Shown here one piece after another: positions 1 through 10,984 of a DNA stretch of 64,000 nt (position 1 is its first letter; every line of letters starts with the position of its first letter). The notes beneath the pieces were generated by a model, which made no database searches, was not told the DNA's origin, and saw only the letters and a list, made by a program, of their open reading frames with translations. The position numbers and the translations under genes were made by a program. This DNA comes from Clytia hemisphaerica (Eukaryota > Cnidaria > Hydrozoa > Leptothecata > Clytiidae): contig CACVBU010000720.1 of NCBI GenBank assembly GCA_902728285.1, positions 483,844-547,843 of the forward strand. The letters are read 5' to 3'.

Positions 1-1552
1 CAAAAATAAATCTCAATTTCAAGCATTAAATCTAATATAAATCCAGTTCGAGAACTTTTTTTTATTTTGAGGTTAGCTTTGATTAGTTTTATCAGCGTGC
101 ATCATCATATTTAATAAGTGAGAGTAATTGGTTCGAAAACCCTTTATATCCCCTAAGAAGCTGAAATCAAATGGCCTTTTTACTTTTTTAAAGTAAGAAA
201 TGAATAAATAAAATTGATCTGGTGATAAATGGATAGCTTGGGAGAAACTGAAAGATCAAAAAATTGAAATCCTTGAAAGAAATTATACCTTTACTTCTTT
301 CTTTCTCAGTTTTACTTTCTGACTCTTTCCTTGCCTCCATTTTCAAAATTCATTTAAGGTTTACAGTTTAAATCATAGTTGATCCGCAAAATTTGAATGC
401 GGAATTGTATCAATAACTTAAAAGAAGAAGATTTTTGTTGTGTTTTTCGTTAAATGTTTCAATTCAGAAATTGTCACACTGATTAAAATTAATGAAGTTC
501 GAGGGAATAGTTTATTCTATCTGTCAAGACAGCGTTCATATTATATATCCTTAAAAAGTTTTCCTATAAAATATGAAAAGGAGCTGTTATTCTTTTTCTT
601 GAGGGTATGAACCAATCAATTCAACTCGGAGCGGTGATGAAAGACAAGGGCGAAAATGGCTGATTTTATGGTTATTTTTTATAAGCGCTTAACTTTCATT
701 ATAAGCGCTTAACTTTCATCGTCTTTGATAATGGAAAGAAAAAGGTTTCGCTTATAAAAGTCGTTAACGAAAATGGACCTTAAAGAGAACTAATTTTGGT
801 GAGTTTTGCCAAAAATCGCCAAATTTAGCTTTTGTCAAGGTTAACAAAAATTTCTGCCTCGTCAAAAATAATTTTTTTGACTAAAACACTTATTTTCAAG
901 CAAAATGAATCAATTTACCCTGTCTTTCGCCAAAATTAGTTCTTCCAAAAATCAAAAAGGTAAAGGTTTTCGAATTTTCGTTGCTCGCCAAATTACTTCC
1001 CTTGAGGTATATTAGATAAATATAAAGAGGATAAAATAAAAATTTCGATCATCATCAATCTGATAATAATATAATATTCAATTTTTGAATCCGATGCAAT
1101 ACATATCATTTTGATGAAAGGGATGTTTAAAAAAGATTTACATGGATACAGTGAAGAATATTCTATTCACAAAAGTTGTTTAAAAAAACGCCCCTTCAAT
1201 ACGCCCCTGTCACCAGCAGAATCAGTTCAGTAACGTACATGCAACAATTCTTTCAACTTTAGCAGACTTTTCTCAAGCTAATGCTTGGTACAGTACATCA
1301 GATTTAACCAACGGGTACACTCGCTAATCTTCGAGTTTAATAATCCATCTTCAAAAAGCCATGGCCTTATCGATGTTAAGATATATACACGGGAGCCGGG
1401 AATGCCAAGCGTGAAATTGAAATGTTCACACAACCGGTTGTACCATATTGGATTATGTAAATGAAAGTGTCCGACCGAGCAAAGCAACCATGGCAAATAT
1501 ATGATCTGACCCATTCTCGATCAGTTTGGCATCAGCTTTTTTTCACCAACGA
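1..1552. other. Intergenic, no gene recognised
   Basis: AT-rich sequence with no supported coding exon. A 20-bp unit is present in two tandem copies at 681-720 (core ATAAGCGCTTAACTTTCAT). Between about 790 and 990 there are several CGCCAAA/TTTGGCG-type words that resemble the inverted-repeat elements at 8490-8852 and 51678-51902, so this is probably a decayed copy. The short open frames here have no recognisable motif. Confidence 0.5.
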
Positions 1553-1966
1553 TCAAGACGAGGAGAGAAAACTTTTCATCATGGCGGCGTCTCTTGCATC
1601 TGCTTTTATATCCAGAGAAGACAATTTTGTTTCCAGTTCCCTTACAATTGTATTACTCGGTTCCAGTTCATAAATACGATCAATGTCTCTACGAGCTGAC
1701 CCTCTATCTCTACATTGTAAGTAAGCACTCGCTCGTCGATACAAACATTTCACATTTTGAGCATTAATATCAAGTGATTTCGTACAGTTTTCAATGACAC
1801 GTTGATATTGTTGTAATTTCAATTGACATGCAGCTAGGTTGGAAAATAAAGCTTCTTTGAGTTCTTTGATTGTACTTTCTTCAGTTTGATCAGATGGCTG
1901 GAGGATAGGTATGATATCTTTCAACGCGTTGATGTAACATTGGCCTGCTCCTCTGTAATCTTTATC
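1553..1966 (-). CDS. TPR protein, last exon (TTC9/FKBP-like), partial gene
   Basis: This is the final coding exon of a tetratricopeptide-repeat protein, 137 residues ending at a stop at 1553-1555. On the minus strand the exon opens after a good acceptor (pyrimidine run, then CAG at 1967-1969) and reads in phase 0 from GATAAAGATTAC. TPR helices are visible: an A-helix with SNLAACQLKLQQY, then VKCLYRRASAYLQCRDRGSARRDI, followed by LEPSNTIVRELETKL. The N-L-A-A-C-x-L-K-L and K-x-L-Y-R-R-A patterns are those of TTC9-type and FKBP-type TPR domains, which usually dock partner peptides such as chaperone tails. The C-terminus is an unremarkable serine-rich tail. Upstream exons should lie at higher coordinates on this strand, but I could not identify any, so the N-terminal domain is unknown and the FKBP versus TTC9 choice stays open. 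Confidence 0.7.
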   Translation of the reverse strand, partial: DKDYRGAGQCYINALKDIIPILQPSDQTEESTIKELKEALFSNLAACQLKLQQYQRVIENCTKSLDINAQNVKCLYRRASAYLQCRDRGSARRDIDRIYELEPSNTIVRELETKLSSLDIKADARDAAMMKSFLSSS

Positions 1967-1969
1967 CTG

Positions 1970-3414
1970 TGAAGAAAACAAAAGGACATAAACAAATGCG
2001 TATTGAAAATTGACTATACCACACAATTGAAGATATCAGAGTCTGGATGAGATGGGGAAGTATGGGGGAATTTTTTCAATAGAGGAGCCATATGAATCAA
2101 AGAACGATAATACTTGTGAATTTATTCCTTATATTTTAATTTTCGATCTATAGTTCACTCGAACCAAAACATCTATATTATAATACGCCTAAATCTGAAC
2201 TCTCCGATTCTCGCATGAAGCTCTTTCGCTAGTGATATTTAAGCAGACGACAATTCTTTTTCGCGCCTTTTCTTCATTGACCTTTTAATTGCTCAACCTT
2301 AAAGCTGTAAAAAATGTATTTTTTTCCTTTTTCTAAATTTCTTTGCTGAACGTTCTCAAGAGCGCTTTGAAATTGAACACTCATTCTTTTTAATTTTTAA
2401 ATATCTAATTTACAAATATTCCTATTTTAGCTAGTCTTTCAAAGTATAACCCTCGAGTGTTATGGTTAGTCACGATGGCCGAAAGCAGCCAGCAAGGCGA
2501 CCTTTTTTTCCCAATATGTTCTGAGAGAATGTTTCAGCTAAAAATTTTGATCTGTTTTGATAAAGGCTGTATAAACCAATCAGCTAGAAATGATGACCAG
2601 ACATAGGGTATAATCGAGTTCATCTAACGTGTTTTTGATGTAATCTTGTTGCCTAGTAATCCTAGAAAGTTTCAGAATACATCTCTCGTGGCAAAAACAA
2701 ATATCTCACAATTTTAGCTTGCGACAAAGTTTTTCTTAGATTTCAGAACACATCCAACCATAAAGCAATAAGTTAAGGATTAGGGAAAAAAAAAATGCAG
2801 TAAACGTTTCATAGAAATCAGAACACATCAATTATATAAGAAAATTAAGGTTATAACATGTGGTCTCCTAGAAGATAAGAACACATATTTCTAAAAAATT
2901 GCTTCACCGGCTGCTTATAGATGACTGAGCAGCTCCTATCTCATCATTGTCAATGGTTGACAAGTCATAGTATAGAAAGAAGTCATCGAAATATTCCAAA
3001 ATTTACGAACACTTTCTTGTTGTTTTTTATTTAAAAACTAAGAAGGATGCTGATCTTCGGGTTGTGTTTTATCTAATTTCCTCGGAAAATAAGACATTTT
3101 CTCTACATAATATTCCTTGGGAAATACATTAAAATGTTTTCATTATTGTTTTCATTATTGTTCCATTCAATATACAAGAAAATACTACTGTTCATTTTCC
3201 TTCGAAAATACAAGAAATTGTTTATACATTCCTAGTTTAAATAAAAAATACATTTAATTTCTCAAAAATGACAGCGAGTGAAGCGATTATCATGTTAAAG
3301 AGTCGTCTTGGACGACTAGTTCAATTTTAATTCGTCTAGTTAAATTAATCAATTAACTCTGTGATTTCTTTGAAAGCGGAAAATGGAAGCAAAGGATTTA
3401 CGGCTATCCCCACA
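1970..3414. other. Intronic/intergenic, no feature recognised
   Basis: Presumably the intron upstream of the TPR exon. It is AT-rich. The words AGAACACAT and CAGAACACAT recur several times between 2680 and 2890, which suggests an old dispersed repeat, but no terminal repeats or coding exon could be defined. Confidence 0.35.
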
Positions 3415-3631
3415 AATAGACCTTTTCATAAATTACGTCACGAACATCACTTGCCTCGTTTTGAAATTATTGCTATGGTGGTTAACTCCCAGCGGATTTT
3501 ACTAAAACTACTTTCTATTTCTTTCTATTTATAAAAAAATAATTTAATGTCTCAAGGGACATGATCACCATGGTAATTGTTTGAATACGAGGCAAGTGAT
3601 GTTCGTGACGTAATTCATGAAAAGGTCTATT
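3415..3631. mobile_element. Short MITE (217 bp, ~63-bp terminal inverted repeats)
   Basis: The left arm from 3415 (AATAGACCTTTTCATAAATT...) is the near-perfect reverse complement of the right arm ending at 3631. The arms share about 63 bp, including ACGTCACGAACATCACTTGC, and leave only about 90 bp of unique interior. No coding capacity. The size and long inverted repeats fit a non-autonomous DNA transposon. I could not define a convincing target-site duplication, so the superfamily is open. Confidence 0.8.
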
Positions 3632-3771
3632 GTACATTTTAAAAACATCTGGGGGAAGGTGGTCACTGAAGGTCAGCAACCCATCATCAGGTTAGGTCAG
3701 ACTTTAGAAAATGTACTGTAAGGGTCGACAAGAAAGAGGATAGCTAGACTAAATCTAGAACGTTAAGACAG

Positions 3772-5212
3772 GGGTTGGTCTAAAAAGCAGGGTAGCCAAT
3801 TTGGATAGCCAATTAGGCTAGGTTGTGGGGTATAGTCGCGCGGCTGAGGTCGAAAAACGTTTCATTTCGTGATACATATTTCAGATTCCAAAAAAAACAA
3901 CGGAAACTCGTGAATTAGTATGTGTAGATTACAAAATCAAAAAGTTTCCACGATATTATCGTGCATTGGCGATTTTTTGCGTTTCCAGGCAAAATTGCAA
4001 GGCCTGGAAATTCATGATTTTTGGGGGGTCTTCAAATTAAAAAAAGACCTATATCACATGATAGAGCTCTTCAAACTGAGCAAAAAAGTGTATTACACCA
4101 AAGTCCCAACTTCTCTAGATCAAAAGTTATGGGCCTATTTGTGGTCAAAAAGGTGTTTAATTTTGCATAAATTAATGCAGATTGTGGGGAAATTCCCTGT
4201 TTTCCATCAGTTTTTTACCACAAATAGGCCAATAAATTTTGATCTAGAGAAGTTGGGACTTTGGTGTAATACACTTTTTTGCTCAGTTTGAAGAGCTCTA
4301 TCATGTGATATAGTTCTTTTTTTAATTTGAAGACCCCCCAAAAATCATGAATTTCCAGGCCTTGCAATTTTGCCTGGAAACGCAAAAAATCGCCATTTAC
4401 TCGTTACTTGCACGATAATATCGTGGAAACTTTTTGATTTTGGAATCTACATATACTAATTCGAGAGTTTCCATCGAAAAAAGTGGAATCTAAGAGGTGT
4501 ATCACGAAAATCATTTTCTAGCCACTTTTTTCGACCTCAGCCGCGCGACTAGTAGCCATGTATCTCACGGACCAGAGCAAAAAAATAAAAACTTTTTGAT
4601 AATCCTCATTGAAGCCAGGGGGTAAAAATTTGAAAAAATATTCTAATTATTTAATTATAATTATAACACATGGTCAGAACTATTTGACCTTAGACCTTCT
4701 GATTACATTTTTTATTATAAAATGTAATTTCTTTTACAAGGTGTGAATCCCTAAGTTACCATAGGGGTAAGGCTTACATTACTTACTATTAATTAGGTAT
4801 AATTAGGTATAATTAATTTACCATAAAGATAAATTATCCTTTGATGTCATAAGATTACCCATTTTTCTGATTTTCATTTTGAGTCTCTGTTAGAATGTTT
4901 GGGATCAAAATTTCACCATAGAAAATGGTCTGGTCTGTAGATTTTCAAAGTGTGAGAGGAAGGAAGACAAGGTGGGCGACCACACTCAGTAAACAGAAGT
5001 AGATTTTAGTACTTTTTACAAAAATGACTACAGTAACCAACGTAACGGAGCAAATTTCGACCTTTTTTCTTTAAATGACTGTTAAAACTTTCTAATATTA
5101 TATTCTCACAAATTAAAACACTAGACTTTAAATACTTGGGCAAAAAAGGGCTACCCCACAACCTAGCCCAAATGGGGTAGCCAATTGGCTACCCTGCTTT
5201 TTAGACCAACCC
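3772..5212. mobile_element. Non-autonomous TIR transposon with 9-bp target duplication, hosting a second element
   Basis: Terminal repeats start GGGTTGGTCTAAAAAGCAGG at 3772 and end with its complement at 5212. The flanks carry an exact 9-bp duplication, TTAAGACAG (3763-3771 and 5213-5221). A 9-bp duplication is typical of Mutator-like elements, although a split of 8 bp plus an extra G would instead suggest hAT. The left terminal repeat is interrupted at 3833 by the 719-bp palindromic element; removing that insertion restores the match between the two termini (GTTGTGGGGTAGCC). The interior, 4555-5145, shows no coding region. Confidence 0.85.
3833..4551. mobile_element. 719-bp near-perfect palindrome (foldback element) inserted in the element above
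   Basis: The two arms (about 3833-4160 and 4210-4551) are long inverted repeats beginning TAGTCGCGCGGCTGAGGTCG. They differ by scattered substitutions and small indels and leave a spacer of roughly 50 bp. GTA is duplicated on both sides (3830-3832 and 4552-4554), which marks a 3-bp target duplication. It lies exactly inside the GGGGTAGCC of the outer terminal repeat, so it inserted second. Open frames across it are simply the palindrome read through and carry no known domain. A transcript would fold into a hairpin of about 325 bp. Confidence 0.85.
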
Positions 5213-5221
5213 TTAAGACAG

Positions 5222-6838
5222 TCTTTCGATTATGATCACGGGTTCCACGGTCAGCCAGCTCAGCTAACTACTTATGACTAAACGAAGCATTGGAAGGAGC
5301 AGAGCCATCGTTCCTCGAAAGGACACCGCAAGTGCATGTAATAAGTGAGAAGAGAACATCGGAAATTACAACAATCCCAAGGCAGAGAGTTTAATTTGGT
5401 GGAATGAAAAAGCACGGGTAACAAATTAAAATATTTTTTGATTCTGTGTATTTTGCACAAGAACATCGAGTTAATAACGCTTTAGGTAATCACGACATGG
5501 GTGATACGTTTTTTAACCCGCAATAAATTTATTTGGTCTATTTGTTGTCTGTTTTACAACCTCTTACAAATGTACTTACCTAATTTCGATGATAATCAAT
5601 TATCGCAAAGTGTCGTAAAATTCGAATTTATTCAAAATTTTATAAAAAATCCCTTCAAAAAATCAAGTTTTTCGGACCTAGAATAATAGAAATAAAGGTC
5701 ACAAAACCTATACTTTTTGGGTGCCTATACTTATGCAAAGCCGTTTTTGACAAAAAACAGGCGGAATTGCATCATGGGCATGAAATCCATTAAGAATAGA
5801 AAATATTGTTTTGGGGATGGATTTCTAGCAAGTATTTGATCAATTGAATCACGGTTCAGCACCTGAATTGCAATTTTACAGTTTCAGTAAGTTTTGAGCA
5901 AGGGGTCGATATTTGTAGCTTTTAAGGTATAAAAGTGTAGGTTTTAAGGTGTATTTTAATTTTAAAATTCAGCGAATCGCTGTTCAAAATTTGAGACCAT
6001 TCTATAAAAAGTTTTTCGAGAAAAACCATTTTGTAGATTTTAAGGGGTAAATAGGTAAAAGGGCATTTTTTCACTTCCTCGTGAAAAGCCGAAAACTACT
6101 TTCTACAAAACATCACTGCTAGGGAAGAAAAACATAGACAACGTACTTTCAACACAAAAAGTTTCATCCTCAATATTCAGATAGATTTTTGTAGGTTTTT
6201 TTCGTAAGGTGTTATCAAGAAGTCAATCTTTTATACAAAGTATAAAAGCTGCGTAGAATTCCCCTTATTTTGATAGACCGAATAAAAGAATAATATGAAG
6301 GTTGCCTTGACGACAAAGTTAAAGATGCTTAAAGATGTTTTCTTTCTACATCAAAAACGATTGTAGAATACATTGTTGCATACATTTTGCATTGGATTGG
6401 AAAAGAGGAAAATTAAATAGCAAGCTAGCGTTTGTCTCAGTTATCAAGAGCTTTCGATCGAACTATAAAGTGAAGGAAATTTGGCTTGGTGTTTCGTTGC
6501 TTAGCAAAGAGAAGTTATTATAAAGACATTCTTATCATACCGTCACAATAGCAAATTAAATGAATTATATGTAGAGTAATATCACATTATTATCACGTCG
6601 TACTATTAATAAGCAGCTAGCCGTAGTGTAACGAAGTGAGATATTTCATCAACAACAAGGTGATTGAACTCTTTGGTTATAGAAAGGAGAAGTTGAGACG
6701 TTTTTCCAATACCTACTCAATATTGATTGCACTTCGCTTGATCAACTTATTGAGTTTGTTTTAGAAAGCACTTTGCTCTTGACTACTATACATATAACAT
6801 AAGACACTATAAATTATCAGTCGAAACATCAGAACAGC
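5222..6838. other. Intergenic, upstream of the CRAL-TRIO gene
   Basis: No coding exon, repeat pair or RNA gene was recognised. A TATAAATT word lies at 6809-6816, only about 25 bases before the ATG at 6839. If it were a TATA box the leader would be almost absent, so I do not call it a promoter. Confidence 0.4.
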
Positions 6839-7591
6839 ATGGAGGCAAATGAAGCTCAAGCAAAAGATAAGGAGCTTTGTGAGAAATATAGCATCATTCG
6901 TCCAACATTAAACGAAGAATTATTACCAGATCTGAAGATATGTGTTGAAGAACGAATGAAAACAACGAAATGGAAAGCAGAATGGATCCACGACGGTCTG
7001 TTGGCTCGTTTCTTGAAAGCCTTTCAAACAGTGGAGGGAACCATGCAAGCGTTGGAAGATTATTGTGAGTGGAGACTGAAAGATGACGTTGATACGACTG
7101 CTGCATTGACACGGGACAATGATGAAGAAATAAAACGACAAGATACAGTCGGTAGAGCAACTGTTTTTGAGACTTTTTTCGATCGATGTGGACGACCAAT
7201 CATGTTAGTACATGTTAAAAACCATGACCGTTACCATGGTAACTATCCAAGCTTGCTTCGTTACGTAATCTGGTTGATGGAAGTGACTGCACAAAAAGCT
7301 GAAGAACTGAGCGCAGATAAACGTTTCAACTTAATCTTCGATCTTAACGGTTTTAGTATGAGAAATATGGATTTTAAGTATGTGAAAAACTTTTTGAACA
7401 TGCTTCGATACTATTACCCAGAACGTATCGCACAAGCTTTCATTATTAACTACCCTTGGGTGTTTTGGGGATGTTGGGCTATCATTAAACACTGGATGAA
7501 TGACGTCACACAAAGCAAATTTATTTTTGCTGCTTATGATCAGCTGAATGATTTTATGGACTTGGAAGAGATGCCATTGAAAGTGTTTTGA
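6839..7591 (+). CDS. CRAL-TRIO / Sec14-like lipid-binding protein, 250 aa
   Basis: An intact single-exon frame from ATG 6839 to TGA 7589-7591. The first ~100 residues form the helical CRAL-TRIO N region (LLARFLKAFQTVEGTMQALEDYCEWR). The lipid-binding Sec14 fold follows: a DRCGRPIMLVHVKNHD strand, FNLIFDLNGFSMRNMDF, then YYPERIAQAFIINYPWVFWGCW, the characteristic gate-helix stretch, and a SKFIFA strand. There is no signal peptide or membrane segment, so it should be a soluble cytosolic protein that binds a hydrophobic ligand or phosphoinositide; the ligand cannot be predicted. It is a standalone CRAL-TRIO module with no MSP, GOLD or GTPase-activating domain. A clear paralogue lies on the opposite strand at 9510-10277, arranged tail to tail, which implies a local duplication with inversion. 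The start is the first ATG of the frame and precedes the conserved N region by a normal distance. Confidence 0.9.
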   Translation: MEANEAQAKDKELCEKYSIIRPTLNEELLPDLKICVEERMKTTKWKAEWIHDGLLARFLKAFQTVEGTMQALEDYCEWRLKDDVDTTAALTRDNDEEIKRQDTVGRATVFETFFDRCGRPIMLVHVKNHDRYHGNYPSLLRYVIWLMEVTAQKAEELSADKRFNLIFDLNGFSMRNMDFKYVKNFLNMLRYYYPERIAQAFIINYPWVFWGCWAIIKHWMNDVTQSKFIFAAYDQLNDFMDLEEMPLKVF

Positions 7592-7918
7592 GAGAAGAAA
7601 AACATTCACAAAATCAAATCAGGATAAGAAAACAATGACAGGGATAGCCAGTCACTTTCTGATAGAAAGAGGAACAAAAATTAGTACAACCGAAACATGA
7701 TGAAGTTGTAATAGATGTCGAAGGATAATTGGCTTTAAAGGATCTACAAGTCCTGTAAAACTAAAGTAAATGACACCTGTGCTATCTGAGTTTCCGCGAG
7801 GTCTCTTAAGTCTCCGATATTATAATCTTTTTTTTAATCCTTTAAAACTTTAATTGGTCAGTCAAGAACAGCATCCAACTAGCCTATCATAGGATAATTA
7901 GACTATGTTATATAGTCT
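7592..7918. other. Downstream flank of the CRAL-TRIO gene
   Basis: No coding region is supported. A short palindrome (TTAGACTATGTTATATAGTCTAA, split around its centre at about 7911) abuts the MITE at 7919. It may be a remnant of another insertion or part of that element's target. Confidence 0.3.
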
Positions 7919-8345
7919 AATTAGCCGAAAATCGACAAAAATGTCGATTGCTGACCGAATATCAATGGCCGCGTCTATTTTTCACTTTTATTTCATTGCC
8001 TAAAGCCAAAGGAAAAATTTCCATCTAATCTGATATAACATTGAACTTTGAGAACAGAAATATGAAAAGGTGTTTTTTCATCGGCTAACTAACCAATTAT
8101 AGGCTACTTTTCCGATAATTCTGCTTCCATTTTACATGCTTATGTTTATGCAAATTCTGCTGAATCGACAAAAATCCCGATTTTCTGACTAAAGTGGAAA
8201 TATATCCTCAACAAAAGGTAACCCGAAGCCAAAATTTAGCATGAACATTCCTCTGACAATGGGAAACCAGATATTTTTTAAAGGAGACGCGACCATTGAT
8301 ATTTCGTCAGCAATCGACATTTTTGTCGATTTTCGGCTTATTAGA
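7919..8345. mobile_element. MITE with ~57-bp terminal inverted repeats
   Basis: The left end reads AATTAGCCGAAAATCGACAA and continues through TGTCGATTGCTGAC. The right end, about 8285-8345, is its reverse complement (GTCAGCAATCGACATTTTTG, then TCGATTTTCGGCTTA). The interior is about 310 bp with no coding capacity. A second internal block (GAATCGACAAAAATCCCGAT, near 8161) repeats part of the terminus, suggesting a composite or rearranged copy. Confidence 0.75.
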
Positions 8346-8489
8346 CTTAATTATATGGCTGATTACATTTAGCTTAGAAATGTAAGGGAGGAGCGGGGTG
8401 ATTAATCTGTAATAGCCCTGCTGTAATCCCTCCGCGAAAAGAGAAAAAAAAATCTTCGAAGAAAAGCTTTTTTCAAAAACTACTTTAAT

Positions 8490-8852
8490 GGGATAAACTT
8501 TCGCGGGGATTAAATTTTGCGGATTTCGTGGATTTGGGTGTCATCCGCGAAATTAAGTCTCAATGGAAATTTGGAAGGACCTCATCCGCGAAATACTTCT
8601 AAACAAAACTCATATCATACAAATATCAAAAAACATATCAAATAAATACTATTTGAATGGTTACTTGCGAAAAATCGCGAAAATTTGAGCCCACGAAAAA
8701 TTTTCACAGTTAAAAACCGCAAAAATTAATTCCCGCGAAATACAATTTTTTCCAATTTTATCGAAAGTTTTGAAAAATCCCTAGGAAAATGAAAGAAATT
8801 TGTCCAAAAAAAGTCAAAACCGCGAAAATTAGTTCCCGCGAAAATTAGTTCC
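8490..8852. mobile_element. Inverted-repeat element rich in TTTCGCGG words
   Basis: The left side carries AACTTTCGCGGGGATTAAAT and the right side carries CGCGAAAATTAGTTCC repeated twice (about 8820-8852), which is the complementary pattern. Additional CGCGAAAT words lie inside. It resembles the CGCCAAATTAA-type elements at 51678-51902 and about 790-990 in design. No target duplication could be fixed, so the ends are approximate. Confidence 0.55.
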
Positions 8853-9509
8853 AATAAGGTACTACAGTGTATTATAATGTTACATAGCTAATTGTATTGT
8901 ATACTCTTGGTACTGTATGGCGGGTATTCCTACATAAATTTACCATAAAATATTTCTAACGGCATTTCTAGGTTAAGATGCAAACCAAACCTAAATCTAA
9001 CACTAGTCAAAACGCTCAAAGATTACAGTATACGAATTATACGATAGTGACATTCTTTGAATTACATTCCATGGGCCAATTCCCGCAATTCCGTCGTTCA
9101 TTTTCATAAAGTGTATTCTTATGAAAGAAAGCGTGCTTTTATGATTACAATAAATACTGAAGGAGGTTTGGTATCAATATTTGCATTCAAAAGGCACCTC
9201 ATAAAACACACTTTTTATAATCTCTGATATAATCTTTAAAACTATATACATGATTTATGAAATATGATACTTCTATAAACTTCTTACATAAACTTAAATT
9301 GTCGTACTTTAATAAAATCTTTGTCCCGTCAATTGGTTCATATTTTGATAATCTATTTACAACGTTTTGTTATATATAACATTTATGTATGATATGAAAT
9401 TTTGATAGGAAAGGGCGAATAAAATGTTTACAATGTGAAAGATGCAAAATATCAAAATATTAATTCAGTGACTAAGGACTGACAAAATTCGCGCTCCCAA
9501 CGAATGATG
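8853..9509. other. Intergenic between the converging CRAL-TRIO genes
   Basis: AT-rich sequence with no supported gene or repeat pair. It would include the 3' untranslated region of the minus-strand CRAL-TRIO gene; no specific polyadenylation signal was chosen. Confidence 0.4.
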
Positions 9510-10277
9510 CTATTTAGTCTTCTGCGAGAAAAGCTTAACAGGTAGAGAACTCAAGTCGATGAAGTCGTTAACTTGGTTTTCATGTGCGAAAATAAATTTG
9601 CTTCTCGTCACCTCGTTCATCCAATATTTGATGATTTTCCAACACCCCCAAAAGATATACGGATAGTTGATGATAAAGGCGGTCGCAATGCGCTCAGGAA
9701 AATACGTTTTCAATACATGTAGCAATTCTTTGACAAATCTATAATCCATGTTTGAAAGACCGAATCCTTTTAAATCAAATATAAGAACCATTCGTTTGTC
9801 GAAAGCCCTTTCGTCAGCCATATTGGAAATACTTTCCAAACGATGCAAACAGTACTTGTACAGTGTGTCGTAATCGCCATGATGTTTATCGTGGTTTCGA
9901 ACCGTGATTAAAAGTATGGGGCGCCCACAACGATCGTAATGACCGTCGAAAATTCGATCGCGATCTCTTTCTTGTTCCTTCTTCATCTTTTCATCAGCCG
10001 ATATATCGATACCGGCAATTCGGTCGACATTATTCTGTTGTCTCCAATTACAATATTCCTCTAACCCGTTCAAAGCGTCTTTGACATTTTCGAAAGCCTT
10101 TAGAAATCGAATAAGAGAATCTTCATTTAGCCAATGTTCTTTCCATCCTTCGTTCTCTGATAATTTCTTCGCCACCAACCCTCGTAATTCTTCTAGCTCT
10201 TCATTTTTATATTTTGGACGCGTGATGTGATATTTTTCGGACAACATTCGATCATTTTCCACAAAATTATCTTCCAT
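9510..10277 (-). CDS. CRAL-TRIO / Sec14-like lipid-binding protein, 255 aa
   Basis: An intact single-exon minus-strand frame and a paralogue of the gene at 6839-7591. The order is the same: a charged N-terminus (MLSEKYHITRPKYKNEEL, matching CEKYSIIRPTLNEELL in the other copy), the helical region SLIRFLKAFENVKDALNGLEEYC, the DRCGRPILLITVRNHDKHHG strand, MVLIFDLKGFGLSNMDYRF, YFPERIATAFIINYPYIFWG and SKFIFAHENQVNDF. It adds a basic tail ending SQKTK. It has no signal peptide or membrane segment, so it is probably a cytosolic carrier of a hydrophobic ligand. The sequence has drifted considerably from its sister while keeping all core motifs, so both copies are likely under selection. The start is the first ATG of the longest frame and aligns with the sister's start. 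Confidence 0.9.
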   Translation of the reverse strand: MEDNFVENDRMLSEKYHITRPKYKNEELEELRGLVAKKLSENEGWKEHWLNEDSLIRFLKAFENVKDALNGLEEYCNWRQQNNVDRIAGIDISADEKMKKEQERDRDRIFDGHYDRCGRPILLITVRNHDKHHGDYDTLYKYCLHRLESISNMADERAFDKRMVLIFDLKGFGLSNMDYRFVKELLHVLKTYFPERIATAFIINYPYIFWGCWKIIKYWMNEVTRSKFIFAHENQVNDFIDLSSLPVKLFSQKTK

Positions 10278-10980
10278 CGCTGAAAGACTTTTAATTCTTT
10301 TAAAAACTTGATAGAGAAAAAAAAGAGTGATTTCAAAAAGTTGACCCGGCGAATAAAAATTGTTCCAAAATGAATTTTTAAATAAAAACCTATCAAAATA
10401 GCTTTTTCATCGATAATGAATAATTAAATTAAAAGGGTACATCAACAGTTGAAAGGTCTACTCATCCATTCATCAAAATGATATATAGTTTGTAAAGATA
10501 TTAGCTACTGATTGCGCTTTTTCGTCCACGTTCTCGAGAAAACATTTATTTACTACTTTTATAAATTGAAACAAACACACTGAACACATAAAACATATGA
10601 CAAGTTATGAACAGACTCCAGAAGGCCTAAAAATAATAAAATACAAAAATCGAACACTTCTTCGCTGTTCACGTTATACCTCCCTTTACTCACATTTATT
10701 ACTGTCAGGATGTACAAACTTTACTTTATACAAAACTTACAATCTACAGATTTGACTTTTAAACAAACAAAGTGCCTTTTGGTAATTTGACTCGACAAGA
10801 TTATAACCACTCTACTAAAGGGCATTATATTTATCAAATAAAAACATGTAGATAAGCTAGGTGGCAGTTATTAAAACGATGAGTCGAATCACAAAACATA
10901 CCAAATATTCGAGGTGATTCTGAATTGACTCTTTGAGGCGTTCTATCCTATCGTCAATCATTTTATTTCACAAATGCCCT
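10278..10980. other. Intergenic, upstream of the minus-strand CRAL-TRIO gene
   Basis: AT-rich; no gene, repeat pair or promoter element could be supported. Confidence 0.35.
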
Positions 10981-10984
10981 TGAC

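Noticed and set aside
3920-4291. 123-codon plus-strand open frame
   Set aside because: It is the 719-bp palindrome read through its centre; no domain and it lies wholly inside a transposon.
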